This document shows positions 56,136 through 64,000 of a stretch of 64,000 nucleotides of DNA, piece after piece. The notes under the pieces were generated by a model. The model was given only the letters and a program-made list of their open reading frames with translations, searched no databases and was not told where the DNA came from. A program made the position numbers and the translations under genes. The stretch is from Vibrio panuliri. Its GTDB lineage: Bacteria; Pseudomonadota; Gammaproteobacteria; Enterobacterales; Vibrionaceae. The number at the start of each line of letters is the position of its first letter. Position 1 is the first letter of the stretch. The stretch lies in the NCBI RefSeq assembly GCF_009938205.1, contig NZ_AP019654.1:806001-870000 (forward strand), read 5' to 3'.

Positions 56136-57701
56136 TTACTTCCAAATCAGTTGTTCCAGACCAATCCCTTTTGCTTCTCGCAGCATTGCACGCAAGCGTT
56201 CTAAAACCTCTTCGGGCGTATCCGAGTCTTTAAAACGCGTGCTGACCGCGGTTGCGGTAATCGTGATGTTTTGATCGCGGAACTTAAACGGAAGGTGTGA
56301 TACTTGTCTTTGAATGTTCTTCACTAACTCATAACACTCAGGGTCCGCTCTCTCTGGCATCAATACAATAAACTCTTCACCCGTAAAGCGAGCAATGGTG
56401 TCTTTATCGCTGAGATCTGCTTTGATATTGCGCGCAATGATTTTCAGCGCTTTGTCTCCAGCGGTATAGCCAAAGCTATCGTTGACTGCCTTGAAGTTAT
56501 CAATATCAAATTTCACCACACGCAGGCTATGTTGATTACGAATCCAGCGGCGATACTCAACCTCTAAACGCTCATTAAAGGCTGAACGATTTAATACCCG
56601 AGTGAGAGGGTCTTGCTGCATTCGTTCTGCTTGCTCATCCAGCCTGCGACGATAATCTTGGGTCGTTTCGTGCAAGGCTTCAAGCTGGCAATGATTAAAC
56701 TTCATGCGTTCGAGCAGCGTTTTTTCGCGCTCTTCAGCATGCTTTAGGCGTTCATTGAGTGAAGCGATTTGGCTCAAAATTGGTGTTAAAGTGGTTTGCG
56801 CTTCTTCAATGGTTTGTGCTTGAGATAGGGCATTTTTGCTGTTGGTGACTAATGAAGTCAGCTCTTTGCCGTGATCGACACGTTGCTCGTAGTAGCTTTC
56901 ACTCTGGTCAGTAATTTGTGCCGAGCTTTTCAGCGAACCTGACAGGGATTCATTCACTTGAACAAGAAACTGCTGAGAGGTTTTGCGCTCGAAATGCGTC
57001 GCTTGAATGACCAACTTTAATACGTGCAGCGTCTCTTCCAGCAGAGTGTGGGTATTCACTCCAAGCAGTAGCTTTGCTCGAACGTCGTTGAGTAAGTCTC
57101 CTGACTCGCCAGCAAAATCTAACTCAGAGATTAAGTGCTGAAGCTCAGAGTTAAGTTGCTTGAGTAACTCTTTATCAGCATCGCTGGATAAAATCGCATT
57201 AGTTGACTCAGGGTTAGAGATCAGAATCTTGATGGCACGTTGATAAATGGCGAGCAGCTTCATCGCTTGCTCGGTTCGTGGCGTTTCGTTAGCGACGCAC
57301 AAACTCAGCAAATCACGAAGGTCGCGTTTGATCTTTGACGGTATGCCGGCGACACGAAGAAGCGTTTCACCCGCATGTTTTACTTGCGAATCTAACTGTT
57401 GCCTTTGCGAGTCCATAGCCACTGTATGTTGTTTAATTAAACGTTCTAATACCAAAAGCTTAGGTATTAAACTACTAATGTCTTTTTGTTTCTCAATTGC
57501 CAATTTAAGCTCTTGCAGCCCAGATTGCAAATGGGGGTTATCACTAATACACGTACTACTTAATGAAGTTACGACGCGTTGTAATACTTGCAGCTCTCGT
57601 TTGAATTTGAAAGAGGTATCTCTTTGCGTCAATCGAGCTTGTTCCAATTGAGATTTCAGCTTGTGAAGCTGTGACTGAATATCTTGTTCAAGCGCGCCCA
57701 T
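56136..57701 (-). CDS. GGDEF-domain diguanylate cyclase with long coiled-coil N-terminus
   Basis: The 521-residue cytosolic protein has no membrane helix. Residues 1 to about 365 are helical, with coiled-coil patterns at both ends (QSQLHKLKSQLEQ; ASLNERLKHAEEREKTLLERM). The GGDEF domain starts near 366 (DPLTRVLNRSAFNERL) with metal/GTP residues in KFDIDNFKAVNDSFGY near 397-412. The signature reads TGEEF at 440-444, with Thr in place of the first Gly. The RxxD inhibitory site before it is absent (SDKD). It is likely still active as the other residues are kept, but that is inference. It is 109 bases downstream of the TPR gene on the same strand. Confidence 0.88.
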   Translation of the reverse strand: MGALEQDIQSQLHKLKSQLEQARLTQRDTSFKFKRELQVLQRVVTSLSSTCISDNPHLQSGLQELKLAIEKQKDISSLIPKLLVLERLIKQHTVAMDSQRQQLDSQVKHAGETLLRVAGIPSKIKRDLRDLLSLCVANETPRTEQAMKLLAIYQRAIKILISNPESTNAILSSDADKELLKQLNSELQHLISELDFAGESGDLLNDVRAKLLLGVNTHTLLEETLHVLKLVIQATHFERKTSQQFLVQVNESLSGSLKSSAQITDQSESYYEQRVDHGKELTSLVTNSKNALSQAQTIEEAQTTLTPILSQIASLNERLKHAEEREKTLLERMKFNHCQLEALHETTQDYRRRLDEQAERMQQDPLTRVLNRSAFNERLEVEYRRWIRNQHSLRVVKFDIDNFKAVNDSFGYTAGDKALKIIARNIKADLSDKDTIARFTGEEFIVLMPERADPECYELVKNIQRQVSHLPFKFRDQNITITATAVSTRFKDSDTPEEVLERLRAMLREAKGIGLEQLIWK

Positions 57702-57810
57702 GTAACTAATTTCTTATTGTATAATCGGGTGGTAGCCCTATTAATTAATTTATTGATATTAACAAATTTAAATGTTTCGTCACTGCCTCTTGGGTAGGAA
57801 CGGTCTGAAA

Positions 57811-60081
57811 TCAGTCATCTTTTAATATTTTTTTGAGGCTCTCCTCATTATTGAAAGATGAGTGTACTTTTATCAGTCCTTGACTTATCGAGTGTTTGCA
57901 CGCTTTACGTACATTACCCGTTGCCAAACTGGCTGCCGGAGCGTTTTCAATCGCCTTTAGATAAACCCAATGGCTGTTCCCGTCATCCAAACTCAGCGTT
58001 CTCGCCGCGCCCGTCGCCATCAAAAGAATATCGAGTAATTCTTTGTCATTTAATGCGGTATAAGCTCGCGGTAAGAAAGGATAGTCAACCATACCCATAC
58101 GAACGACTCGGTTGAGTTTTCGCTGCGGTTTAAACTCTTCGACCCATTGGTGGATCTTTTCGATCAACACTTCAGGTGAGGTGTTGCGGTCACTGTTTGG
58201 TTCGATGTAGAGCAAGTTAGCGTCTGAAAAATGGTAGATTCGAGCGGGGGCAGAAACTTTGGCTCGCAGAAAGTCCCCAAATTGCTTCTCTAGCTTTAAC
58301 CCTTCAATGTAACCATGTTGCATGTGTAAGTTACGTAGAAATGGCACATCTATCATCACAAAGCGCAATCTATCGTTAAGTGGTTCATGGATCAGTTCAC
58401 CGACATGCCATTTCTCAAATTGATCGCTGCTGGCCTCTAAGGAGGCTGGTAGTTTGGCATTCAACATACGCAGGTTTCGCAACCCTGATCGTGAGTGCTT
58501 AAAGAGGTTTTGATTAAGCTTGTCGATTTCTTCTTTTTGCAGGCGCATCACGTGACCACGGCGCAATAAGAATAAAAACAGCAGTGAAGCGGCAATGAAC
58601 ATCGCAAAAGCGATTTTTTGGAACTTACGATATTCCGTCTGCGAGTGTTCTAACTCTTGTTTTTGCCCGGTTAGGTGAATATTCCGTTCGACAAACTCTT
58701 TCTGTTGGCGAAACGCATCTTCACTGATGAGATCCATTTGATGTTGCTCTATCGACACTAGCGCACTGTAATTCTTAAAGTACTGCAGGGCAGTTTTATA
58801 GTCGCCTTTCAGCTCATAACCTCGGTTAATCAGTCGATAAGCGTGTTTTTGGGTATTGATACTGTCGGAGTGCTGAGCGATCTCTAATGCTTTCTTACCA
58901 TTCTCGATCGTTTGGTCGGCAAGGCGTTTTTCTGCCGATAACCCCGCTCGTAGCAGATAAGCATGTGATTGTTGTTTAGGGGCATCGGTATACTTCAATA
59001 ACTCTTCCGCTCGCTCTAAGTATTGTTCAGCCAGTGGGAAATTCACCAAGTTTAAATAGGTAGCCGATAGCGCAATGCGTATATCGATCTCATTTAAGAT
59101 ATTGTTGTTTACTCGCTCATGATCCATGGCGTTGAAGTACTGGACTAAAGCAAGGTTGTATTTGCCTTGGTAGTAGTAGCTATCGCCCATCAGTTTGAGA
59201 ATATCAGGTAAAACAGGGGAGTCTTGATAGTTATCGTAGAAATCAGCAGCTTGCGATAGGTGGTTATTGGCTTTATCGAGGACTTTGCGATCATAGAACA
59301 GCTTACCCAAGCAGTAATTGGTTTTCCCTAACAGCGCGCGTGAGTCTTCTTCAATGGCTGTCCAGTATGCAACCAAAAACTCAGAAAGCGCTTTGTTGTA
59401 CTGCTTATGAGCCAGTAAGTGATTACCCACCGTAAGGTGATAATTGATCACGATATATGAAGATTTTACTTGTTCGATGTAAGGCTTCACTTGAGCAAAT
59501 AACTGATTTGCCAAGTCCAGTTCGCCTTCTTTGGAGGCGATTTCCCCTTTTAGCATCGTGATTTGGTATTTGAGCCCTATGGCTAACTGTTCCGGATTTT
59601 TGATACTGGTGTAGGACTCTTCCACTTTATGAAGCTTTTCTCTGGCTAGAATACCATTACCAGAAAAACGCCACTCTAGGCGGATTTGGTGCAGTTGCAC
59701 ATCAAGACCTAAGTAAGGAAGATCATAGATCTCGGTGAGCGTTTTGGCCTCTGCGAGATGCTTCAATGCCGCTTTAGGATTACCAAGGTTAAACTCAGCA
59801 TCCGCCAATATGCTGAGCGCATCTATGGTGGCACCGGGCGTACGAACCCGATTATCCGCTTCATCGCGAGAAATGGCTGCTGGGCTTTTCTCTGAGTTAT
59901 CCGACAGTTTACGCTGGGCAAGATAGTCACTGGCGAGTTGACGTGCCTGTTTAGGGACAATCTCGACCAGATTGTTGGCCTCATTGAGAGTTGGCGAGGT
60001 ATAAACAGGGTTGGCCATCGAGTGGCTTGTTAACATTAGCAGCAATACACAGAGCCAATGCTCCCAGCGCAGTTTTCGCAT
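57811..60081 (-). CDS. Membrane TPR protein with degenerate GGDEF-like C-terminus
   Basis: The 756-residue product has a signal peptide (WLCVLLLMLTSHSMA, likely cut at about residue 23). A periplasmic run of at least five tetratricopeptide-like repeats covers about 90-450, and a coiled coil follows. One membrane helix lies at about 510-528 (IAFAMFIAASLLFLFLLRR). The cytosolic part begins with LNQNLFKHSRSGLRNLRML and has the helix/strand order of a GGDEF domain. The signature position, however, reads HFSDANLLYIEP, with no GG(D/E)EF and no DxDxFK motif. It is probably a sensor without cyclase activity. It starts 14 bases after queF and precedes the diguanylate cyclase gene. Confidence 0.8.
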   Translation of the reverse strand: MRKLRWEHWLCVLLLMLTSHSMANPVYTSPTLNEANNLVEIVPKQARQLASDYLAQRKLSDNSEKSPAAISRDEADNRVRTPGATIDALSILADAEFNLGNPKAALKHLAEAKTLTEIYDLPYLGLDVQLHQIRLEWRFSGNGILAREKLHKVEESYTSIKNPEQLAIGLKYQITMLKGEIASKEGELDLANQLFAQVKPYIEQVKSSYIVINYHLTVGNHLLAHKQYNKALSEFLVAYWTAIEEDSRALLGKTNYCLGKLFYDRKVLDKANNHLSQAADFYDNYQDSPVLPDILKLMGDSYYYQGKYNLALVQYFNAMDHERVNNNILNEIDIRIALSATYLNLVNFPLAEQYLERAEELLKYTDAPKQQSHAYLLRAGLSAEKRLADQTIENGKKALEIAQHSDSINTQKHAYRLINRGYELKGDYKTALQYFKNYSALVSIEQHQMDLISEDAFRQQKEFVERNIHLTGQKQELEHSQTEYRKFQKIAFAMFIAASLLFLFLLRRGHVMRLQKEEIDKLNQNLFKHSRSGLRNLRMLNAKLPASLEASSDQFEKWHVGELIHEPLNDRLRFVMIDVPFLRNLHMQHGYIEGLKLEKQFGDFLRAKVSAPARIYHFSDANLLYIEPNSDRNTSPEVLIEKIHQWVEEFKPQRKLNRVVRMGMVDYPFLPRAYTALNDKELLDILLMATGAARTLSLDDGNSHWVYLKAIENAPAASLATGNVRKACKHSISQGLIKVHSSFNNEESLKKILKDD

Positions 60082-60095
60082 CCTTAGCTTTTTCC

Positions 60096-60941
60096 TTATT
60101 GGCGAGCCATACGTTGATTATGATTTGGTTGCAGTTGCTCTGTTGAGCGATATGGATTGATATCCAAACCACCGCGGCGAGTGTAACGTGCGTAAACGGT
60201 CAACTTCTGTGGTTGGCAATATTTCATTATGTCGGTGAAAATGCGCTCCACACATTGCTCGTGAAACTCATTATGTTCACGGAACGAAACGATATAGCGT
60301 AACAGAGCTTCGCGATCGATTTTTTGACCTTGATACTGGATCTCTACACTCCCCCAATCCGGCTGGTTGGTGATCAAACAGTTTGATTTCAGTAGGTGAC
60401 TATGCAGTGCCTCTTCGACCCATTCTGTGCCAGTGGCGTCAGCGAGTAGTGTGTCATCAAAATCATAACTGTTGATCTCGATATCTTGTTCATCAATACA
60501 TTCGCCTTGCATAGTGACAATCACACTATCGGTGTAATCGACCACAGAGCGAACCGTAACAGACACGGTTTCACCAGCACAGGCAGACAAGTCACGAACT
60601 AAGGTTTGCTCGACTTGTTCCCAACTACTAAAGCGCGTTTGGTTGAAACTGTTTAGATACAGCTTGAAAGATTTCGATTCGATCAGATTTGCGCTGGTGG
60701 CAGGAATGCTTACTTCGCCAACGGCCACTTGAGGCAGGCCTTTCTCATTCAACCAAGACAGTTCATATAAGGTCCAAATATCACAACCAAGGAAGGGTAA
60801 CTCGCTACCTAAATTCAGGTCATCACGATTAAGGCTGCGTGGAACTGGCTGCAGGAGTGTTGGGTCATACTGATTGGCATACTCGGTCTTTTGACCCAGC
60901 GTTAAGCCAGCTAACTCTTTGGCGTTGGAATATTTGCTCAT
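60096..60941 (-). CDS. queF: NADPH-dependent 7-cyano-7-deazaguanine reductase QueF
   Basis: QueF reduces preQ0 to preQ1 in queuosine synthesis for tRNA. The length of 281 matches the long (YqcD) type. [10 protein letters not shown] is near 33, the NADPH-side motif [11 protein letters not shown] at 88-98, the active cysteine C188 in [13 protein letters not shown] with D195, and [16 protein letters not shown] near 215-230. It is divergent from syd, as in E. coli. The closely spaced TPR gene downstream suggests co-transcription. Confidence 0.96.
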   Translation of the reverse strand: MSKYSNAKELAGLTLGQKTEYANQYDPTLLQPVPRSLNRDDLNLGSELPFLGCDIWTLYELSWLNEKGLPQVAVGEVSIPATSANLIESKSFKLYLNSFNQTRFSSWEQVEQTLVRDLSACAGETVSVTVRSVVDYTDSVIVTMQGECIDEQDIEINSYDFDDTLLADATGTEWVEEALHSHLLKSNCLITNQPDWGSVEIQYQGQKIDREALLRYIVSFREHNEFHEQCVERIFTDIMKYCQPQKLTVYARYTRRGGLDINPYRSTEQLQPNHNQRMARQ

Positions 60942-61027
60942 ACTTTGGTTGGATTTCGATTAGAATATCAGGAATTTTACGCAATCTCGCACTCAGTGTC
61001 ATTAACGTAACTACTCTGGAGACTCGA

Positions 61028-61573
61028 ATGGCTGATAATGCCTTACAAGCCCTGCACGAATTTAGTGAAAAATACCGCTCCCAGTACCAAAATAAGCATG
61101 GTCATCTACCCGTAAGTGAAGAGCTTGCTGATTTAGTGTCACCATGTGTTGAGCGCAAAAGTGCAGAGGGTGTCGAATGGCAGGCTTATTCGCGAGAGCA
61201 GTTTGCCGATTTTAGCAATGTTGAAAATGGCATTGAGCTGGTTTTGCATCAAGATATCAAGACTTTCTATGGTGCGCAGTATAGTGCCGATATGGATGCG
61301 ACATGGAACGGCAATGAGTTGTCGTTACTCCAAGTGTGGAACGATGATGACTTTACGCGATTGCAAGAGAACATTCTTGGGCATTTGGTTACTCAACGCC
61401 GTTTGAAACTAAAACCGACCGTATTTATTGCCGCTACAGATGCAGAGCTGGATGTGATTTCGATATGTAACCTGTCAGGCAATGTGGTTCTTGAGCGTCT
61501 TGGCACCGACAAGCGCGACGTTCTTGCTGAGAGCCTTGCTGAATTTCTTCGTCAACTTGAGCCCGTGGTATAA
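61028..61573 (+). CDS. syd: SecY-interacting protein Syd
   Basis: Syd is a cytosolic protein that binds the SecY translocon and is thought to check or dismantle faulty SecY complexes. The ATG at 61028 ([16 protein letters not shown]) has GGAG 6 bases upstream and gives 181 residues, the E. coli length; longer in-frame starts run into the queF promoter. Conserved parts include [15 protein letters not shown] near 85-99 and [20 protein letters not shown] near 102. The next gene follows after 2 bases. Confidence 0.95.
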   Translation: MADNALQALHEFSEKYRSQYQNKHGHLPVSEELADLVSPCVERKSAEGVEWQAYSREQFADFSNVENGIELVLHQDIKTFYGAQYSADMDATWNGNELSLLQVWNDDDFTRLQENILGHLVTQRRLKLKPTVFIAATDAELDVISICNLSGNVVLERLGTDKRDVLAESLAEFLRQLEPVV

Positions 61574-61575
61574 GC

Positions 61576-62352
61576 ATGTACGTTGTTGAACTGCAATTTG
61601 AATGCTTTGATAACACGACGGTTTCCGCGGTAGACAAAGCGATTAATGGTTTAATGGATGCACTGCGTTACAACGGTCAGGTGCTGGGGCGCGAGTTTCC
61701 AATCGTGATGGGCGAAGGGGAGTTTTACGTTCGCGCTGTGTGCCCTGAAAAAGAGAGTTTACATCCTAAACATCATTCTGATTTCGTTAAGGTGTGTCTC
61801 AATCGGTTGGCTGAAGCGTGTTTACTCGCGCCAAAAGTTCGTTTGCTTGGGCGAGATTTAAACTCTGAGCAAGCGGCAGAGGAAGAAACGCCGAGTTGGC
61901 AAGTGTTGTACACCACATATGTCCACACTTGTTCACCGCTTCGCAGTGGTGAAACTTTACTGCCGATCCCGCTCTACCGTAATCCACCTACTTTAAACGG
62001 TGATCACAAAGCAGTGGTCAAATGGCAAACGGAATGGCAAGCATGTGATGAACTGCAAATGGCTGGCGGTTGTCGAGCAGAACACGCGGCGCTGCACGAG
62101 ATTTGCGATGTTGATAGCGTATTGTTCCGACGTGGTTGGGATTTGCGTGGTCGCATTGAGTATCTGACTAAAATCCCAACTTACTACTATCAGTATCGGG
62201 TTGGCGGACAAAGCCTCGCTCACGAGCAAGAGCGAAAATGCCCGAAATGTGGCGGTGAGTGGCTGCTCGACGAGCCACTGCATGACGTGTTCTATTTTAA
62301 ATGCGATCAGTGCCGTATCGTTTCAAACATCTCATGGGATCACATCAAGTAG
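61576..62352 (+). CDS. Zinc-ribbon protein of DUF2310 type
   Basis: The 258-residue protein has a C-terminal zinc ribbon with cysteine pairs at about 221/224 (KCPKC) and 243/246 (KCDQC). The N-terminal part begins MYVVELQFECFDNTTVSAVDK and is acidic. From memory it fits DUF2310, annotated as a possible nucleic-acid-binding protein without experimental proof. It starts 2 bases after syd, so they are co-translated. Confidence 0.82.
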   Translation: MYVVELQFECFDNTTVSAVDKAINGLMDALRYNGQVLGREFPIVMGEGEFYVRAVCPEKESLHPKHHSDFVKVCLNRLAEACLLAPKVRLLGRDLNSEQAAEEETPSWQVLYTTYVHTCSPLRSGETLLPIPLYRNPPTLNGDHKAVVKWQTEWQACDELQMAGGCRAEHAALHEICDVDSVLFRRGWDLRGRIEYLTKIPTYYYQYRVGGQSLAHEQERKCPKCGGEWLLDEPLHDVFYFKCDQCRIVSNISWDHIK

Positions 62353-62374
62353 TGAATGATTAGCAGCCTCATTG

Positions 62375-62557
62375 TTACTTGGATGAGGTTGTTTCTTCCG
62401 AGTCTTCTGGCTTCTCAGGCTTTGTTTCTGGATACAGGCCTTTTTTCTTCATTTGTGTCATCTTTATATTGGCGGTGTATTTCAGTGCAGCAATGTTGCC
62501 AATAATAACCGCCAGTACAATTGCAATGATCACCCAAGGGTTGGTCAGTAAGTCCAT
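62375..62557 (-). CDS. DUF2897 small membrane protein
   Basis: The 60-residue product has an N-terminal membrane helix (LTNPWVIIAIVLAVIIGNIAAL) and a lysine-rich, then Pro/Glu-rich tail. This matches DUF2897, function unknown. Two ATGs stand side by side (62560 and 62557). GGAG is 7 bases from the second, which I prefer. The start overlaps the stop of the VanY-type gene (ATGATG containing TGA), so translation is coupled. Confidence 0.82.
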   Translation of the reverse strand: MDLLTNPWVIIAIVLAVIIGNIAALKYTANIKMTQMKKKGLYPETKPEKPEDSEETTSSK

Positions 62558-63243
62558 CATTCATCTCCACTGATATTGGTGATAAATTGATTGTAGATGT
62601 TTTCGAGCTGTTCTAGAACCACTTGATTACCCAAAATAGGCGAAAGGCGAAGTCGAAATTGCAACTGCTCCAATGTTAGTTGAGATAAACAGGCTTGCGC
62701 GGTGGTTTTATGGCTGATGTGCCAAGGCTCGGGGGCAACACCACCTAAGTCTTTTGCATAGGGAAAGAAAAAACCATACTGGTTGAGATTAGCGGTAAGC
62801 CATTGATAAAACTTTGCTTGGTGCCCAGTGAGGTATTCCCATGGCTCCAGTTGGAGTGAAACCCCTTCAGGCAATGAGTTACGGTCAAAGACGTCAAAGT
62901 CACTGCCCCAATGGTGCCTACTTGCGCCAGGCAAGGCTGACCAGCGTAAAATGGCAGTGATCTTTTCAGCGCAAGACATCAAAGCTGTGTCGAGAGGTTG
63001 GCTGTGTTTATCTAAAATGGCACTCACCCCTGACATCTTGTTGTTCCAAATCAGCTTTTGTCGTTCAAAATCACGAAAGCCACTGGCGATGTTGAGGTTA
63101 AAGCCAGCCTGAGCCGCGGCATTTTTAAGTGACAGCAAATCTTGTTCTACCGCTGGATGGACAAGAAAGACTTTCTGACCAAACAGTAACTTAACTAAAT
63201 GGTCACTGCTGATACCGCTCAGTTGCTCAGGTGTCATTTTCAC
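62557..63243 (-). CDS. M15-family D-alanyl-D-alanine carboxypeptidase (VanY type)
   Basis: The 228-residue product has the M15B zinc motifs. SGFRDFERQ is at 54-62, [10 protein letters not shown] at 108-117 (His110 and Asp117 as ligands), and the catalytic/ligand PEPWHIS at 171-177. It has no signal peptide, which is odd for a peptidoglycan enzyme; a cytosolic peptidase role on recycled muropeptides is possible. The GTG at 63243 overlaps the dapE stop in GTGA. An ATG two codons later (63237) is an alternative. Confidence 0.88.
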   Translation of the reverse strand: MKMTPEQLSGISSDHLVKLLFGQKVFLVHPAVEQDLLSLKNAAAQAGFNLNIASGFRDFERQKLIWNNKMSGVSAILDKHSQPLDTALMSCAEKITAILRWSALPGASRHHWGSDFDVFDRNSLPEGVSLQLEPWEYLTGHQAKFYQWLTANLNQYGFFFPYAKDLGGVAPEPWHISHKTTAQACLSQLTLEQLQFRLRLSPILGNQVVLEQLENIYNQFITNISGDE

Positions 63244-64000
63244 GCGAGTACGTTCTCCAAAATGTTTTGATACATGTCAGTCAGTTTTTCAAGGTCAGCA
63301 ATGCTTACACACTCATTAACTTTATGAATGGTGGCATTCACAGGACCTAGCTCGACGACTTGCCCGCCCATCTGCGCGATAAAGCGGCCATCTGAAGTAC
63401 CGCCAGTGGTGAGTAACTCCGGCGCTTTATGGTTGACGGCCGACACGCCTTTAACCACAGCATCAAGTAGACAGCCAGCATCGGTTAAGAAGGGTTGCCC
63501 ACTTAAGGTCCATTTTAAATCGTAGTCCAAGCCGTGCGCATCAAGCGTTGAATGAACGCGGCGCTTAATTTCAGCATCAGTCAGTTCGGTACTAAAACGG
63601 AAGTTAAACTGGACGTCAAACTCACCGGGAATAACATTTGAAGCGCCAGTTCCAGCCGCAACGTTGGGAATTTGAAAGCTGGTGGGTGGGAAATAGTCGT
63701 TGCCATCATCCCATTTGGTGCTGGCAAGTTCGGCTAACGCTGGTAATGCCTGATGGACTGGGTTGTTGGCTAAGTGAGGGTAAGCAACATGTCCTTGAAT
63801 GCCTTTGACCCGCAAGTCACCAGTAATCGAACCGCGACGGCCATTTTTCACCACATCACCGACGGCATGTGTACTTGATGGTTCACCCACAATACACATA
63901 TCAATGATTTCATTTCGCGCCATTAAGGTATCGACAACTCGGGTCGTACCATTGATAAACGGGCCTTCCTCATCGGAAGTAATGAGGAAGGCGAGCGAGC
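63240..64000 (-). CDS. dapE: Succinyl-diaminopimelate desuccinylase DapE, 5' end missing (right window edge)
   Basis: DapE removes succinate from N-succinyl-diaminopimelate in lysine and cell-wall synthesis. The visible part starts upstream of the window edge, with [17 protein letters not shown] (catalytic Glu-Glu and metal ligand). It continues with [37 protein letters not shown], and the late ligand histidine in [15 protein letters not shown]. About 253 residues of a usual ~377 are present. It heads dapE-VanY-DUF2897, each overlapping the next by a few bases. Confidence 0.95.
   Translation of the reverse strand, partial: SLAFLITSDEEGPFINGTTRVVDTLMARNEIIDMCIVGEPSSTHAVGDVVKNGRRGSITGDLRVKGIQGHVAYPHLANNPVHQALPALAELASTKWDDGNDYFPPTSFQIPNVAAGTGASNVIPGEFDVQFNFRFSTELTDAEIKRRVHSTLDAHGLDYDLKWTLSGQPFLTDAGCLLDAVVKGVSAVNHKAPELLTTGGTSDGRFIAQMGGQVVELGPVNATIHKVNECVSIADLEKLTDMYQNILENVLA

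Noticed and set aside
60942-61027. PreQ1 riboswitch ahead of queF
   Set aside because: The 86-base queF-syd gap has no C-rich loop or pseudoknot arrangement of that class, and queF starts too close to its promoter.

Overview
The window is a gene-dense stretch of the main chromosome of a Vibrio species. The polar-flagellar stator pair PomA/PomB with sodium-type sequence, NagE without a IIA domain, a GcvA/GcvB pair, 2-oxoglutarate/TCA genes close to those of enterobacteria, and moderate GC all point to Vibrionaceae. I cannot fix the species. Almost everything is core housekeeping DNA. I see no prophage, insertion sequence, CRISPR array or integron cassette. The accessory material is intergenic: repeated palindromic elements, decayed tRNA tails and a few structure-rich noncoding stretches.

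Layout. 1-2485: purN (cut by the left edge) and purM, divergent from upp, with a PurR box between. 2500-5100: a tandemly duplicated repeat, rluF, smrA and a 46-residue membrane protein behind an FNR-like box. 5332-5650: tRNA-Pro(UGG) followed by decayed copies of its own 3' end. 5656-11913: TraB/GumN protein, peptide symporter, asnB and a Kef/YbaL-type antiporter, all on the minus strand. 12001-16407: nagC-nagA divergent from nagE across a 481-base control region. 16656-24743: glnS, fur, fldA, ybfF, seqA and pgm with small conserved genes. 24834-37440: Nif3-like gene, gltA, then the sdhCDAB-sucABCD TCA operon. 37592-41464: small conserved genes, an acetyltransferase behind a structured leader-like region, yqcC and truC. 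41525-48192: xseB-ispA-dxs, divergent from pomAB, then thiI. 48193-51797: repeats, the small RNA GcvB, gcvA, a hydrolase, ygdD and rlmM. 51858-60941: triple repeat, DUF2076 gene, xni, ppnN, and queF with two signalling genes (a membrane TPR protein with a degenerate GGDEF-like end and a diguanylate cyclase). 61028-64000: syd, a zinc-ribbon protein, DUF2897, a VanY-type peptidase and dapE (cut by the right edge).

How they work together. gltA, sdh and suc supply most of the oxidative TCA cycle, and an ArcA-type box ahead of sdhC fits shut-down without oxygen. The nag genes take up and deacetylate GlcNAc, the monomer of chitin, under NagC and CRP control. xseB-ispA-dxs start isoprenoid synthesis, and thiI contributes to thiamine and 4-thiouridine. 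GcvA and GcvB form the divergent glycine-responsive regulator and small-RNA pair known from E. coli.

The most interesting items are the GcvB gene hidden under a spurious plus-strand reading frame, a candidate small RNA or attenuator directly ahead of glnS, a hairpin-rich 300-base region ahead of the acetyltransferase, the queF-linked pair of signalling genes, the tRNA-tail repeats, and the dispersed palindromic repeat family. All function and family calls come from reading the sequence and from memory of the families; no database search was run.
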